Origin: UBA1359 sp029570385
GTDB lineage: Bacteria; Patescibacteriota; Patescibacteriia; Patescibacteriales; Patescibacteriaceae
Assembly (NCBI GenBank): GCA_035351315.1
Contig: DAOPVX010000011.1
Coordinates: forward strand, 1 to 17,041
DNA: 17,041 nt
Direction of reading: 5' to 3'
The position numbers and the translations under genes are program-made. Below are positions 1 through 6,612 of this stretch, piece by piece. Positions within the stretch are counted from its first letter, which is position 1. Each line of letters begins with the position of its first letter. The notes beneath the pieces are model-generated. The model saw only the letters and a list, made by a program, of their open reading frames with translations. It did not search any database and was not told where the DNA came from.

Positions 1-30
1 AAAACAGCCACCGCTGATGGTGACTGTTTT
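1..30 (-). terminator. Rho-independent terminator downstream of ppsA
   Basis: A near-perfect inverted repeat: bases 1-12 pair with 19-30 with one mismatch (C8/A23) and a 6-nt loop. Read on the minus strand it lies 22 nt beyond the ppsA stop codon and ends in a U run. The window begins at the end of the stem, so the length of the U tract cannot be judged. The A/T-flanked stem could also act on the plus strand. Confidence 0.75.
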
Positions 31-52
31 TATGATGAAAAGTTGACAGTAA

Positions 53-2428
53 TTATTTTTTGCGTGGCTTAAATTTGCCAAGCGATAGAGTGGTTTTAAT
101 AACGGTATCGGGGTTGAGCGAGATACTATCAATACCGCAAGCCAATAGGAATTGAGCAAAATCAGGGAAATCGCTCGGGGCCTGGCCGCAGATACCAACT
201 TTGGTGTGGGTTTTTTGACCAACTTCAATCAGGAACTGAATTAAAGATTTGACTGAGGAATTTTTTTCATTGGAGATTCCGGCAATATCAAGATTACCAG
301 CGTCGCGATCAATACCTAGGGTTAGTTGAGTCAAGTCATTGGAACCGATAGAAAAGCCATCAAAAACTTTGGCAAAATCACTGGCTAACAGGATGTTAGT
401 CGGAATCTCGGCCATAACATAAACCTCCAAACCGCCCCGGCCCTGTTTGAGACCATATTTAGCCATAGTCTTAATAACTAATTTACCCTCTTCAATAGTG
501 CGGCAGAAAGGCACCATGACTTTGAGGTTTTTAAGGCCAAAATCTTCGCGGACTTTTTTCAGCGCTAAGCATTCTAAAGCAAAAGCTGGTTCAAATTTGG
601 GATCGTAATAACGGCTGGCGCCGCGCCAACCAATCATCGGGTTGGACTCAATCGGTTCATAATCTTGACCGCCAATCAAGTTAGCATACTCATTAGTTTT
701 AAAATCAGACAAACGGACAATAACATCCTTGGGGTAGAAGGCGGCAGCGATAGTGCCGACCCCCTCGGCCAGTTTATCAATAAAGAATTGTTTTTTATCA
801 GTATAACCGACAGTCAGTTCGTCTATTTGTTTTTTGAGTTTGGCATTTTTGATTTTTGAATAATTAATCAGTGCCAATGGATGAATACGGATAAAATTAT
901 TGACGATAAATTCTTCCCGAGCTAAGCCGACACCGTCGTTGGGCAGGAACGAACTAGCAAAAGCGATATCAGGCGAACCGATATTGAGCATTATTTTACA
1001 AGCTGGCCGAGGCAGTTTCTGAATATCGGTTTTCTTAATTGAGAATGGTAGCTTGCCTTCATAAACAAAGCCGGTATCGCCTTCGGCGCAGCTGACGGTA
1101 ACAGTCTGGCCATTAGCCAATTTCTGACTGCCTGTGCTAGTGCCAACTACGCAGGGAATACCCAGCTCACGAGAAACAATAGCCGCGTGGCAGGTGCGAC
1201 CGCCTTTATCAGTAACGATAGCCGAGGCAATTTTCATGATCGGTTCCCAATCAGGATCGGTCATTTCAGTAACCAAAACCTGACCAGGCTTAAATTTACT
1301 AATATCTTTAACGCTCATGATCCGGTTGACAATCCCGGCGCCGACACGGTTACCAACACTACGGCCTTCCACCACCACGGTTCCGCGTTTTTTAATAATG
1401 TATTCTTCCAAGATATTATAGTTGCGCTGGCTATTGACTGTTTCCGGGCGAGCTTGAACAATATATAGCCGCTTGTCATGGCCATCTAGTGCCCATTCAA
1501 TATCCATGGGGCGTTTATAATGTTTTTCAATAATTAAACCCCATTTAGCTAAAGATTTAACTTGTTGGTCAGTGATGGAATAGCGTTGCTGATCTTTAAT
1601 ATTGACCGCTACATCTTTGACCGGATTGCTGGCATTTTTAGCAGCGTAAATCATTTTTATTTTTTTCTCACCCAGACTTTTGCTAATAATGGCCATGGTC
1701 GGCTTAAAGACATAAAATTCGTCAGGACTGACTTTCCCTTGGACAATATTTTCGCCAAGACCATAAATAGAATTAATAACCACAGCGTTAGTAAAGCCGG
1801 TTTCGGTATCAATGGTAAACATAACGCCGGATGAAGCTAAATCGCTGCGAACCATCTTCTGAATGCCGACAGAGAGAGCGATAGAAAAATGATCAAATTT
1901 TTTATCCACCCGATAGGAAATAGCACGATTGGTAAATAGAGAGGCTAAGCATTTTTTAACGGCTATTAAGATGTCTTTTTCGCCAGAAACATTAAGATAT
2001 GTTTCTTGTTGACCAGCAAAAGACGCATCTGGCAAATCTTCGGCAGTCGCCGATGAACGAACAGCCACGCTGAGATTTTTAGTTTTATAAAAACCACTTA
2101 ATTTGCGGTAGGCGATGATGATTTCTTTTTGCAAGTCTTTAGGTAATTCGGCCTTTAAAATTGCTTGTCTGGCCGCTTGGCCGCGCTTGGCTAAATCAAC
2201 GACATCATGAGTATTCAAACCATCCAGAATTTTTCTCAATTTTTGTTGAGTGCCGGTGTCTTTCAGAAAATGACGATAAGCCTCGGCAGTTGTAGCAAAA
2301 CCATTAGGAACGCGAATACCTGATTTGGTTAATTTTTGATACATTTCACCGAGCGAGGCGTTTTTACCACCGACAACGGGAACATCTTTAATACCTAATT
2401 GATTAAAGAATTTAACATATTTAGTCAT
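53..2428 (-). CDS. ppsA: Phosphoenolpyruvate synthase (pyruvate, water dikinase)
   Basis: 791 aa, the usual full length for PpsA. It converts pyruvate + ATP + water to phosphoenolpyruvate + AMP + phosphate in the cytosol, the entry step of gluconeogenesis. Seen in the sequence: an N-terminal ATP-grasp domain with GGKNASLGEM near residue 20 and VRSSATAEDLPDASFAGQ at about 123-140; a swivelling phosphohistidine domain with GGRTCHAAIVSRELGIPC, catalytic His414; a C-terminal PEP/pyruvate TIM-barrel with GWRGASRYY near 600, VPFCRT near 639 and the terminal GICGQAPSDFPDF with the acid/base Cys747. The start is the first ATG after a leader with two hairpins and a TATAAT-type promoter; there is no Shine-Dalgarno tract (AAACCAAACAA before ATG). 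It is a single-gene unit. In small fermentative genomes the enzyme might run toward pyruvate; direction cannot be read from sequence. Family call is firm. Confidence 0.97.
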   Translation of the reverse strand: MTKYVKFFNQLGIKDVPVVGGKNASLGEMYQKLTKSGIRVPNGFATTAEAYRHFLKDTGTQQKLRKILDGLNTHDVVDLAKRGQAARQAILKAELPKDLQKEIIIAYRKLSGFYKTKNLSVAVRSSATAEDLPDASFAGQQETYLNVSGEKDILIAVKKCLASLFTNRAISYRVDKKFDHFSIALSVGIQKMVRSDLASSGVMFTIDTETGFTNAVVINSIYGLGENIVQGKVSPDEFYVFKPTMAIISKSLGEKKIKMIYAAKNASNPVKDVAVNIKDQQRYSITDQQVKSLAKWGLIIEKHYKRPMDIEWALDGHDKRLYIVQARPETVNSQRNYNILEEYIIKKRGTVVVEGRSVGNRVGAGIVNRIMSVKDISKFKPGQVLVTEMTDPDWEPIMKIASAIVTDKGGRTCHAAIVSRELGIPCVVGTSTGSQKLANGQTVTVSCAEGDTGFVYEGKLPFSIKKTDIQKLPRPACKIMLNIGSPDIAFASSFLPNDGVGLAREEFIVNNFIRIHPLALINYSKIKNAKLKKQIDELTVGYTDKKQFFIDKLAEGVGTIAAAFYPKDVIVRLSDFKTNEYANLIGGQDYEPIESNPMIGWRGASRYYDPKFEPAFALECLALKKVREDFGLKNLKVMVPFCRTIEEGKLVIKTMAKYGLKQGRGGLEVYVMAEIPTNILLASDFAKVFDGFSIGSNDLTQLTLGIDRDAGNLDIAGISNEKNSSVKSLIQFLIEVGQKTHTKVGICGQAPSDFPDFAQFLLACGIDSISLNPDTVIKTTLSLGKFKPRKK

Positions 2429-2444
2429 GTTGTTTGGTTTATGT

Positions 2445-2461
2445 CCAGTCAGTATGACTGG
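2445..2461 (-). repeat. Perfect hairpin in the ppsA leader, 16 nt before the start codon
   Basis: CCAGTCA and TGACTGG form a perfect 7-bp inverted repeat around the trinucleotide GTA. It lies between the predicted promoter and the ATG of ppsA, so it would fold in the 5' leader of the mRNA or could be a dyad operator. No U run follows it, so it is not a standard terminator. Function unknown. Confidence 0.6.
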
Positions 2462-2478
2462 ATAGTCGTTAATTATAA

Positions 2479-2497
2479 AATAGCCCCAAGGGGTATT
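2479..2497 (-). repeat. Second hairpin in the ppsA leader (CCCC-AA-GGGG core)
   Basis: AATA-G-CCCC-AA-GGGG-T-ATT is an inverted repeat with one G.T position. In practice it is a short GC stem with a 2- to 4-nt loop. It lies just downstream of the predicted transcription start of ppsA and 17 nt upstream of the first-codon-proximal hairpin. It is AT-flanked and compact. Regulatory role is inference only. Confidence 0.45.
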
Positions 2498-2505
2498 GTA
2501 ATAAA

Positions 2506-2535
2506 ATTATAACATAAAAAGAGGCGAGCTGACAA
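2506..2535 (-). promoter_or_regulatory. ppsA promoter (extended -10)
   Basis: On the minus strand: -35 TTGTCA (2535-2530), an 18-bp spacer, -10 TATAAT (2511-2506), preceded by TGT to give an extended -10 (TGTTATAAT). Start of transcription would be near 2499, giving a leader of about 70 nt that holds both hairpins. Another TATAAT at 2477-2472 has a poorer -35. Confidence 0.65.
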
Positions 2536-2567
2536 ATTGTTAAAATGCTAGTATTTAGTAGCTAGCC

Positions 2568-2596
2568 TTGACAAAAAGGCCTTTTTGCTTAACAAT
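2568..2596 (+). promoter_or_regulatory. Promoter of tRNA-Leu
   Basis: TTGACA (2568-2573), a 17-bp spacer, AACAAT (2591-2596). The consensus -35 compensates for a 4/6 -10. Transcription would start about 17 nt before the tRNA. The spacer contains the perfect 14-nt palindrome AAAAAGGCCTTTTT (2573-2586). A TAGAAT at 2609-2614 behind a poor -35 is the alternative. Confidence 0.6.
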
Positions 2597-2619
2597 GGTG
2601 TATCAGTTAGAATAGTCGC

Positions 2620-2701
2620 GCAGGCGTGGTGAAATTGGTAGACACGCATGCCTTAGGAGCATGTGGAGCAATCCTTGTGGGTTCAAGTCCCGCCGCCTGC
2701 A
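2620..2701 (+). tRNA. tRNA-Leu (anticodon UAG)
   Basis: Complete class II tRNA of 82 nt. The acceptor stem GCAGGCG (2620-2626) pairs with CGCCTGC (2694-2700), with discriminator A2701. The anticodon stem CATGC/GCATG encloses the loop CTTAGGA, with the anticodon TAG at 2654-2656. A long variable arm follows, and the T arm is GTGGG-TTCAAGT-CCCGC. CCA is not encoded (A is followed by CT), so the 3' end must be added enzymatically. It reads CUN leucine codons. The ATG of the next gene is only 11 nt beyond the 3' end, so that mRNA is probably released by tRNA processing. Confidence 0.96.
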
Positions 2702-2712
2702 CTAGTGAATTT

Positions 2713-3912
2713 ATGTTAAATTTTGATCCGACAATTTTACAGACCATTCAGCAGTCCGGCCGTGTTTTGGTAGCGGCTGATATCCAATCGTCACCCAGCA
2801 ATGGGGCAGCGGCCGTAGCTTTGGTTAGCGGCCTTAATCAGGCTGGTATTCAAGCTGACTTCGTCGCCAATGGCCAGTTAGATGACCATTGGTCAGTTTT
2901 AGGTTCGTTTAATCAACCCAATCAAAGTTTGGCCAGCGAAGACTTTATTATTAGTTTAGATTTAAGTCGAACTAAAGTTGGTCAGATTAAATATAAGATT
3001 GAAGGCGAGCGGTTAAATTTTTTAATCAAACCCAGTAATGGTCAATTTAAAGAGGAGGATGTTGAATTATTAGTCGGTCGTTTGCCCTATGATTTGGTTA
3101 TTACTGTTGGCGTAGCCGATCCAGAAGTGTTGGGTGATATTTATAATAATAATTCGGCTTTATTTTATCAGACACCGGTTATTAATATTGACTGTCAAAC
3201 CAAGAATGAAAATTTTGGCCAAATTAATTTAGTTGATTTGGTAGCCAGCTCGGCGGCCGAGGTTGTCTATGACTTATGGTGCGCTCTGCAGTGGCCGTTA
3301 ACACCCGATCAAGCCACTTGTCTATTAGCTGCCTTGATTTATGATACTAAGAATTTTACTACTGCTAAGGCTAGCCCGCAGGTTTTATTAGCGGCGTCTA
3401 ATTTGATCCGTGAAGGGGCGCGGCGAGAAGTCATTGTTAATCAATGGTATTCAGCAGTTGCTTTACCGACTTTGCGTTTGTGGGGCAAAGTTTTATCCGG
3501 ATTGGAACAAGCTGATAACGGATTGGTGTGGTCCAAATTGGATGTTGGCGATGAAATGGTTTCGGAGATAGCCATTGGTCAGGCTGTTGAAAGACTATTG
3601 ACCGGCCTGCAGGACGCTAAGGTGGTGGCTATTTTTTATAATCTTAATCAATCGCCGGAGCCGACCGTTTCTTTGTCGCTGTTAAAGAATCAGGCATCAC
3701 TCAAAGAGATTAATCAGTCGCTGAGCCAAACCGGCAGCCAAACCGGTGTGGTGATTTACGCTAACGGAGCAATGAATCTCCGAGAATGGCTACAGGAGTT
3801 TAGCCCAATTAGTCATGGCCAGATGATTTCTTTCAAGAGCAATCTGCCGACATCATCAACAATGGAATTGATTTTACCGCTTCTAAGCCGGCGCTTATCA
3901 GAAATAAATTAG
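2713..3912 (+). CDS. DHH-family phosphoesterase-like protein with degenerate active site
   Basis: 399 aa from the ATG at 2713; an in-frame upstream start at 2626 lies inside tRNA-Leu and is rejected. The fold of bacterial NrnA/RecJ-type DHH proteins is recognisable. VINID-CQ-TKNENFGQINLVD (156-175) matches the region that normally reads NIDHHxxNxxFGxxNLVD, and SSAAEVVYDLW follows it as in the family. Motif I, normally HxxPDGDAIGS, here reads QSSPSNGAAAV (25-35), so its acidic residues are gone. Motif III is Asp-Cys-Gln instead of Asp-His-His. The late aspartate (YDTKNF, Asp211) remains, and the C-terminal DHHA1-like part lacks the glycine-rich signature. True DHH enzymes cleave oligoribonucleotides, pAp or cyclic dinucleotides using Mn2+; this one probably cannot, and may bind ligand or protein only. 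It is probably co-transcribed with tRNA-Leu. Fold call good, function unknown. Confidence 0.8.
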   Translation: MLNFDPTILQTIQQSGRVLVAADIQSSPSNGAAAVALVSGLNQAGIQADFVANGQLDDHWSVLGSFNQPNQSLASEDFIISLDLSRTKVGQIKYKIEGERLNFLIKPSNGQFKEEDVELLVGRLPYDLVITVGVADPEVLGDIYNNNSALFYQTPVINIDCQTKNENFGQINLVDLVASSAAEVVYDLWCALQWPLTPDQATCLLAALIYDTKNFTTAKASPQVLLAASNLIREGARREVIVNQWYSAVALPTLRLWGKVLSGLEQADNGLVWSKLDVGDEMVSEIAIGQAVERLLTGLQDAKVVAIFYNLNQSPEPTVSLSLLKNQASLKEINQSLSQTGSQTGVVIYANGAMNLREWLQEFSPISHGQMISFKSNLPTSSTMELILPLLSRRLSEIN

Positions 3913-3916
3913 CTGT

Positions 3917-3945
3917 TTGCCAATGGTCGATTAGTCGGCTATGAT
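3917..3945 (+). promoter_or_regulatory. Promoter of tRNA-Ile
   Basis: TTGCCA (3917-3922), a 17-bp spacer, TATGAT (3940-3945), each one mismatch from consensus. Transcription would start about 6 nt before the tRNA, leaving almost no leader. Confidence 0.7.
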
Positions 3946-3957
3946 ATTTATAGATAG

Positions 3958-4030
3958 GCGCCCATAGCTCAGTGGTTAGAGCACCGCTCTTATAAAGCGG
4001 GGGTCGACGGTTCAAATCCATCTGGGCGCA
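3958..4030 (+). tRNA. tRNA-Ile (anticodon UAU)
   Basis: 73 nt. The acceptor stem GCGCCCA (3958-3964) pairs with TGGGCGC (4023-4029), with discriminator A4030. The D stem is GCTC/GAGC. The anticodon stem CCGCT/AGCGG encloses the loop CTTATAA, with the anticodon TAT at 3991-3993. The T arm is GACGG-TTCAAAT-CCATC with one C.A mismatch (C4008/A4020). CCA is not encoded. UAU reads AUA directly. Most bacteria instead use tRNA-Ile(CAU), whose C34 is converted to lysidine by TilS, so this is the unusual form. Identity as Ile rests on the anticodon and general fold. Confidence 0.93.
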
Positions 4031-4035
4031 CTTGG

Positions 4036-4064
4036 TTGACAAAATTATGGGCAACTTTTACAAT
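4036..4064 (+). promoter_or_regulatory. Promoter of tRNA-Val
   Basis: TTGACA (4036-4041), a 17-bp spacer, TACAAT (4059-4064). This is near consensus in both boxes and starts 6 nt after tRNA-Ile ends, so the two tRNAs can be transcribed independently. Predicted start is about 5 nt before the tRNA. Confidence 0.75.
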
Positions 4065-4075
4065 AAGAGCGCTTT

Positions 4076-4149
<74 letters not shown>

Positions 4150-4150
4150 C

Positions 4151-4178
4151 AAAAATAAACCGCGAGGTTTGTTTTTTT
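4151..4178 (+). terminator. Rho-independent terminator after tRNA-Val, probably bidirectional
   Basis: An 11-bp stem (4151-4161 with 4166-4176, one T.G) closed by a GCGA tetraloop and followed by a T run to 4178. It starts 1 nt after the tRNA. The A run on the 5' side means the same hairpin carries U residues when read on the minus strand, so it could also stop transcripts from the surface-protein gene that ends at 4270. The 91 bases between them are AT-rich and show nothing else. Confidence 0.85.
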
Positions 4179-4269
4179 ATTGTATTTATTGATGTTAAGC
4201 TGGTTGATTATATAATTTAATTAGGTAAGTTATTATAAAGTTTTTAGCTGAATTCGGATTAATAGTCAA

Positions 4270-5415
4270 TTATTTTTGTTGTTTAGTTAATATGTAGGCG
4301 ATAGTCATTAGACTAAAGCCAGCCATGAGGCCGACTATCCAAGTTAAAACCGAGGTGGTCGGTTTTGGGTCGGCTGTAAAATCCAGAGTTGTCGTGGCGG
4401 CTGAGCTGGTCGCCAATTCCAGCTTAATGACATCGCTGGGTTGGCGTGGTACCAAACGATAGCCATTGTTATTTAGAATTAGGCCAGTGATTTGATAAAT
4501 TTGGCCGATAGTAAAATCACCGTTTTTAAGTCCCGAGCCAGTTTTTAATTGGACTAATAATTCGCCAAAATCATCAGTTAAATAAAGAGTAGATTGATTT
4601 TTGGCCGATAATTTGCCGGTAAAAACGACTAATTGGCCGAGGGTTAATTGGCTAATATCTTGGGTAGTGATGGTTTTGGCAATTAGCGGAGCGGTGGTCG
4701 ATATGATTTTAATGTCTTGTTGGCCGTGGATGTTTAATTTTATTTCTTGGGTGGTGGAGACTAATTGGCCAATTACTTCAATGGAGCTGCCAAGAGTTAG
4801 CTGCGGCCATAACTTATGGTAACAATAGATTTTTAGACCGCCGGAATTGTCCGGGTAGGTAATATAAAAATATTGGCTCGATAATTGATAGGGCAAGGCA
4901 GTGACTAGTCCGGTTACTGTTTGAGTGGTGGTGGCTGGCGAATCCGGCTGATTTTTAGCTACCGCCGGTTCAGCCGTGATTAAGGTTTGAGCCCACTGCC
5001 AGCCGTCAGGACCGCGTTGATAAGCCGTGTCTAGCGGAGCTTTGGCATAATTGACAGTATCGGCTAATTGGCCGTCCGGTTGCCACAAAAATAATTCTTC
5101 TTGATCATTGTTCAAGCTCAGGCCTAATGTTTTAGCTTCAATTGTCCACGATTGCCCAGCCGCTAGCTGGTAAGTTGACAGACTGATCGGCTTGGTTTGT
5201 TTGGCAGTGTCAGCTAGCTGCCACCCAGCCAGATCGATTGTCTGGTCGCTCGAATTATGCAGCGTCAGTGTTTCCGGCGAACCATTGGTTGGCCGCGGCC
5301 AGATTTCTTGGAAGTGCAGAGTAGTTTGCCCCATAGCCATTAGCGGGTAGAGCAGCCAGAATAATAAGAACAAACACCTTCCGGCCAATGGCCAGAACCC
5401 CTCCTGGTAAGTCAT
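4270..5415 (-). CDS. Secreted Lamin-tail-domain protein with two OB-like domains and a C-terminal membrane anchor
   Basis: 381 aa. It opens with an apparent Sec signal: Arg13, hydrophobic residues about 15-27, then AMGQ as a possible cleavage site. A Lamin-tail (LTD) domain covers about 32-145 (IWPRPTNGSPETLTLHN, then DLAGWQLAD). Two beta-rich segments with OB-fold-like spacing follow at about 164-235 and 258-332, each with a VxGxL or GQxYxITGLI strand pattern. A Ser/Thr/Ala-rich linker leads to a single transmembrane helix at about 356-376 and a short KQQK tail. LTD domains mediate binding, often to DNA or surface polymers, and the OB-like parts might bind nucleic acid or sugar; no enzyme motif is visible. 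It begins 16 nt after the isomerase gene stops, without its own promoter, so the two form an operon. Domain call fairly firm; role unknown, perhaps cell-surface adhesion or DNA capture. Confidence 0.8.
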   Translation of the reverse strand: MTYQEGFWPLAGRCLFLLFWLLYPLMAMGQTTLHFQEIWPRPTNGSPETLTLHNSSDQTIDLAGWQLADTAKQTKPISLSTYQLAAGQSWTIEAKTLGLSLNNDQEELFLWQPDGQLADTVNYAKAPLDTAYQRGPDGWQWAQTLITAEPAVAKNQPDSPATTTQTVTGLVTALPYQLSSQYFYITYPDNSGGLKIYCYHKLWPQLTLGSSIEVIGQLVSTTQEIKLNIHGQQDIKIISTTAPLIAKTITTQDISQLTLGQLVVFTGKLSAKNQSTLYLTDDFGELLVQLKTGSGLKNGDFTIGQIYQITGLILNNNGYRLVPRQPSDVIKLELATSSAATTTLDFTADPKPTTSVLTWIVGLMAGFSLMTIAYILTKQQK

Positions 5416-5431
5416 AGGTTTATGTTAAAGA

Positions 5432-6508
5432 TTAAGCAAGCTTCTTTTTAAATAAGTCGACCCATGGAATTTTAACCGGATCAACACCGTTGAGCAGACC
5501 TAAATAATAACTAAGCCAACTGCCGAAAGCTAATATTTCCAGAGCCTGACCCAAACGGTTAGCGGCCGCGGCTTGGTAATTATAAACTGGCAGATGGTTT
5601 TGTTCCAAAACCTCATCAGTCAACAGTAGTCGTTTAGTTAGCCGATCAGGCAAACCGGTTATTTTGAAAGACAGAATGGCAATTGTTTCGGGGATATTGG
5701 TTGGAAAAGACAGCCCCTCCATCGCATAATGATTCAGGTCGGGGACAGTTAAATAATTAGCTAGATTCTTGCTGGTTTCATTAATTTGGTTGCGTAAAAT
5801 ATGCAAATTGCCAGTTAGGCAATCCGGGCCAATTAACCAAATTTGGCGGCCATATAATTGTTGAGCCAGTTGTTTGGCATCATTGTCAGTTAATGGTGTT
5901 TCGGGTAGCCAGTGCTGATTGGTGGTCTGTAATTCAACCACTAAATCGGCAGCAGTCGCTAGGTCAAAATCAACCAGATGGCAATTAGCCAGTAATCCCA
6001 GTAAACCAAAAATAGCATAACCAAGCCCGAGACGGGGCTGGCCGGAGGGGTTGTGTTGGGGATTAAAAATATAGGCCGGCCAATTATGTTGTCTCGCTTT
6101 TTCGGCCAGCTGATTTCCCGGATAGTCGGCAGTAAGCGCTGCTAATTGGGCGCCGCGCTGTTGAACTTGATCAATAACGCTCAGCGGTTCTTCGGTGGTG
6201 CCAGAATAAGTCGAAATAATATAAAGAGTTTGATTGTCAATATAGCCGGGGACAGTATAGCCGGGCTCAATTAATAAGGGGACTTGCAGCTTGTCAGCCA
6301 AGGCTGAGACGATGAGCCGAGCGCCTAGGTTGGAACCGCCCATACCGTTGAGCACAATTTTATTAACCGGCTTATTTAATTTCCAGCTCGGTTGATGACG
6401 GAAGTCTTGTAAAACTTGTGATAGTTGGTCGGGTAGCAGAGAGATAGCTAGGCCAACTTGGCCGCTATCTAGAGCTAAACAGTCAGTTTGATTATCTAAA
6501 TTAACCAT
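5432..6508 (-). CDS. Bifunctional phosphoglucose/phosphomannose isomerase (SIS domains)
   Basis: 358 aa from the ATG at 6508. A longer in-frame reading from 6565 is rejected because that codon lies in the predicted -35 box and its first 19 residues are low-complexity. Two SIS domains: GMGGSNLGA (55-63) and STYSGTTEEP (99-108) form the phosphosugar site, PSGQPRLGLGYAIFG (154-168) is typical of the archaeal/bacterial PGI/PMI group, and NETSKN (Glu244) and LNH (His260) match its catalytic Glu and His. The C-terminal block YYLGLLNGVDP...VDLFKKKL carries the lysine-rich end. It interconverts fructose-6-phosphate with glucose-6-phosphate or mannose-6-phosphate in the cytosol. It fits the glucan theme of the window by supplying glucose-6-phosphate. 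It is the first gene of a two-gene operon with the surface protein. Mannose activity cannot be confirmed from sequence. Confidence 0.9.
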   Translation of the reverse strand: MVNLDNQTDCLALDSGQVGLAISLLPDQLSQVLQDFRHQPSWKLNKPVNKIVLNGMGGSNLGARLIVSALADKLQVPLLIEPGYTVPGYIDNQTLYIISTYSGTTEEPLSVIDQVQQRGAQLAALTADYPGNQLAEKARQHNWPAYIFNPQHNPSGQPRLGLGYAIFGLLGLLANCHLVDFDLATAADLVVELQTTNQHWLPETPLTDNDAKQLAQQLYGRQIWLIGPDCLTGNLHILRNQINETSKNLANYLTVPDLNHYAMEGLSFPTNIPETIAILSFKITGLPDRLTKRLLLTDEVLEQNHLPVYNYQAAAANRLGQALEILAFGSWLSYYLGLLNGVDPVKIPWVDLFKKKLA

Positions 6509-6536
6509 AGGTGAAATTAAGGAAATAAGTTTGATT

Positions 6537-6565
6537 ATTATAGCAATAATATTGCTCTTTATCAA
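6537..6565 (-). promoter_or_regulatory. Promoter of the isomerase/surface-protein operon
   Basis: On the minus strand: TTGATA (6565-6560), a 17-bp spacer, TATAAT (6542-6537) with a TGC extension. Predicted start is near 6530, leaving about 22 nt of leader. This placement supports the ATG at 6508. Confidence 0.78.
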
Positions 6566-6569
6566 AAAA

Positions 6570-6578
6570 TGTGATAAT
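6570..6578 (+). promoter_or_regulatory. Probable promoter of the yebC-ruvC-glg operon (extended -10)
   Basis: TGTGATAAT is an extended -10 with no good -35, about 35 nt before the yebC start. It would be back to back with the isomerase promoter. A consensus TTGACA at 6579-6584 followed 18 bp later by GCTAAT (6603-6608) is the alternative; it would start transcription almost on the ATG and give a leaderless mRNA. Confidence 0.45.
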
Positions 6579-6612
6579 TTGACAATAAGATTTTACTCTT
6601 CAGCTAATCCCT

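Noticed and set aside
665..1834. Three plus-strand open frames opposite ppsA
   Set aside because: Antisense shadows of a well-conserved gene, without start context or recognisable domains.
2626..2712. N-terminal extension of the DHH-like protein starting inside the tRNA-Leu gene
   Set aside because: It would translate the tRNA itself. The ATG at 2713 starts the recognisable domain and lies just after the tRNA.
3833..4054. 73-codon open frame on the minus strand
   Set aside because: It crosses tRNA-Ile and the 3' end of the DHH-like gene in antisense. No family resemblance and no promoter.
6509..6565. 19-residue N-terminal extension of the isomerase
   Set aside because: The upstream start codon overlaps the predicted -35 box, and the residues are Ile/Lys low-complexity typical of translated AT-rich intergenic DNA.
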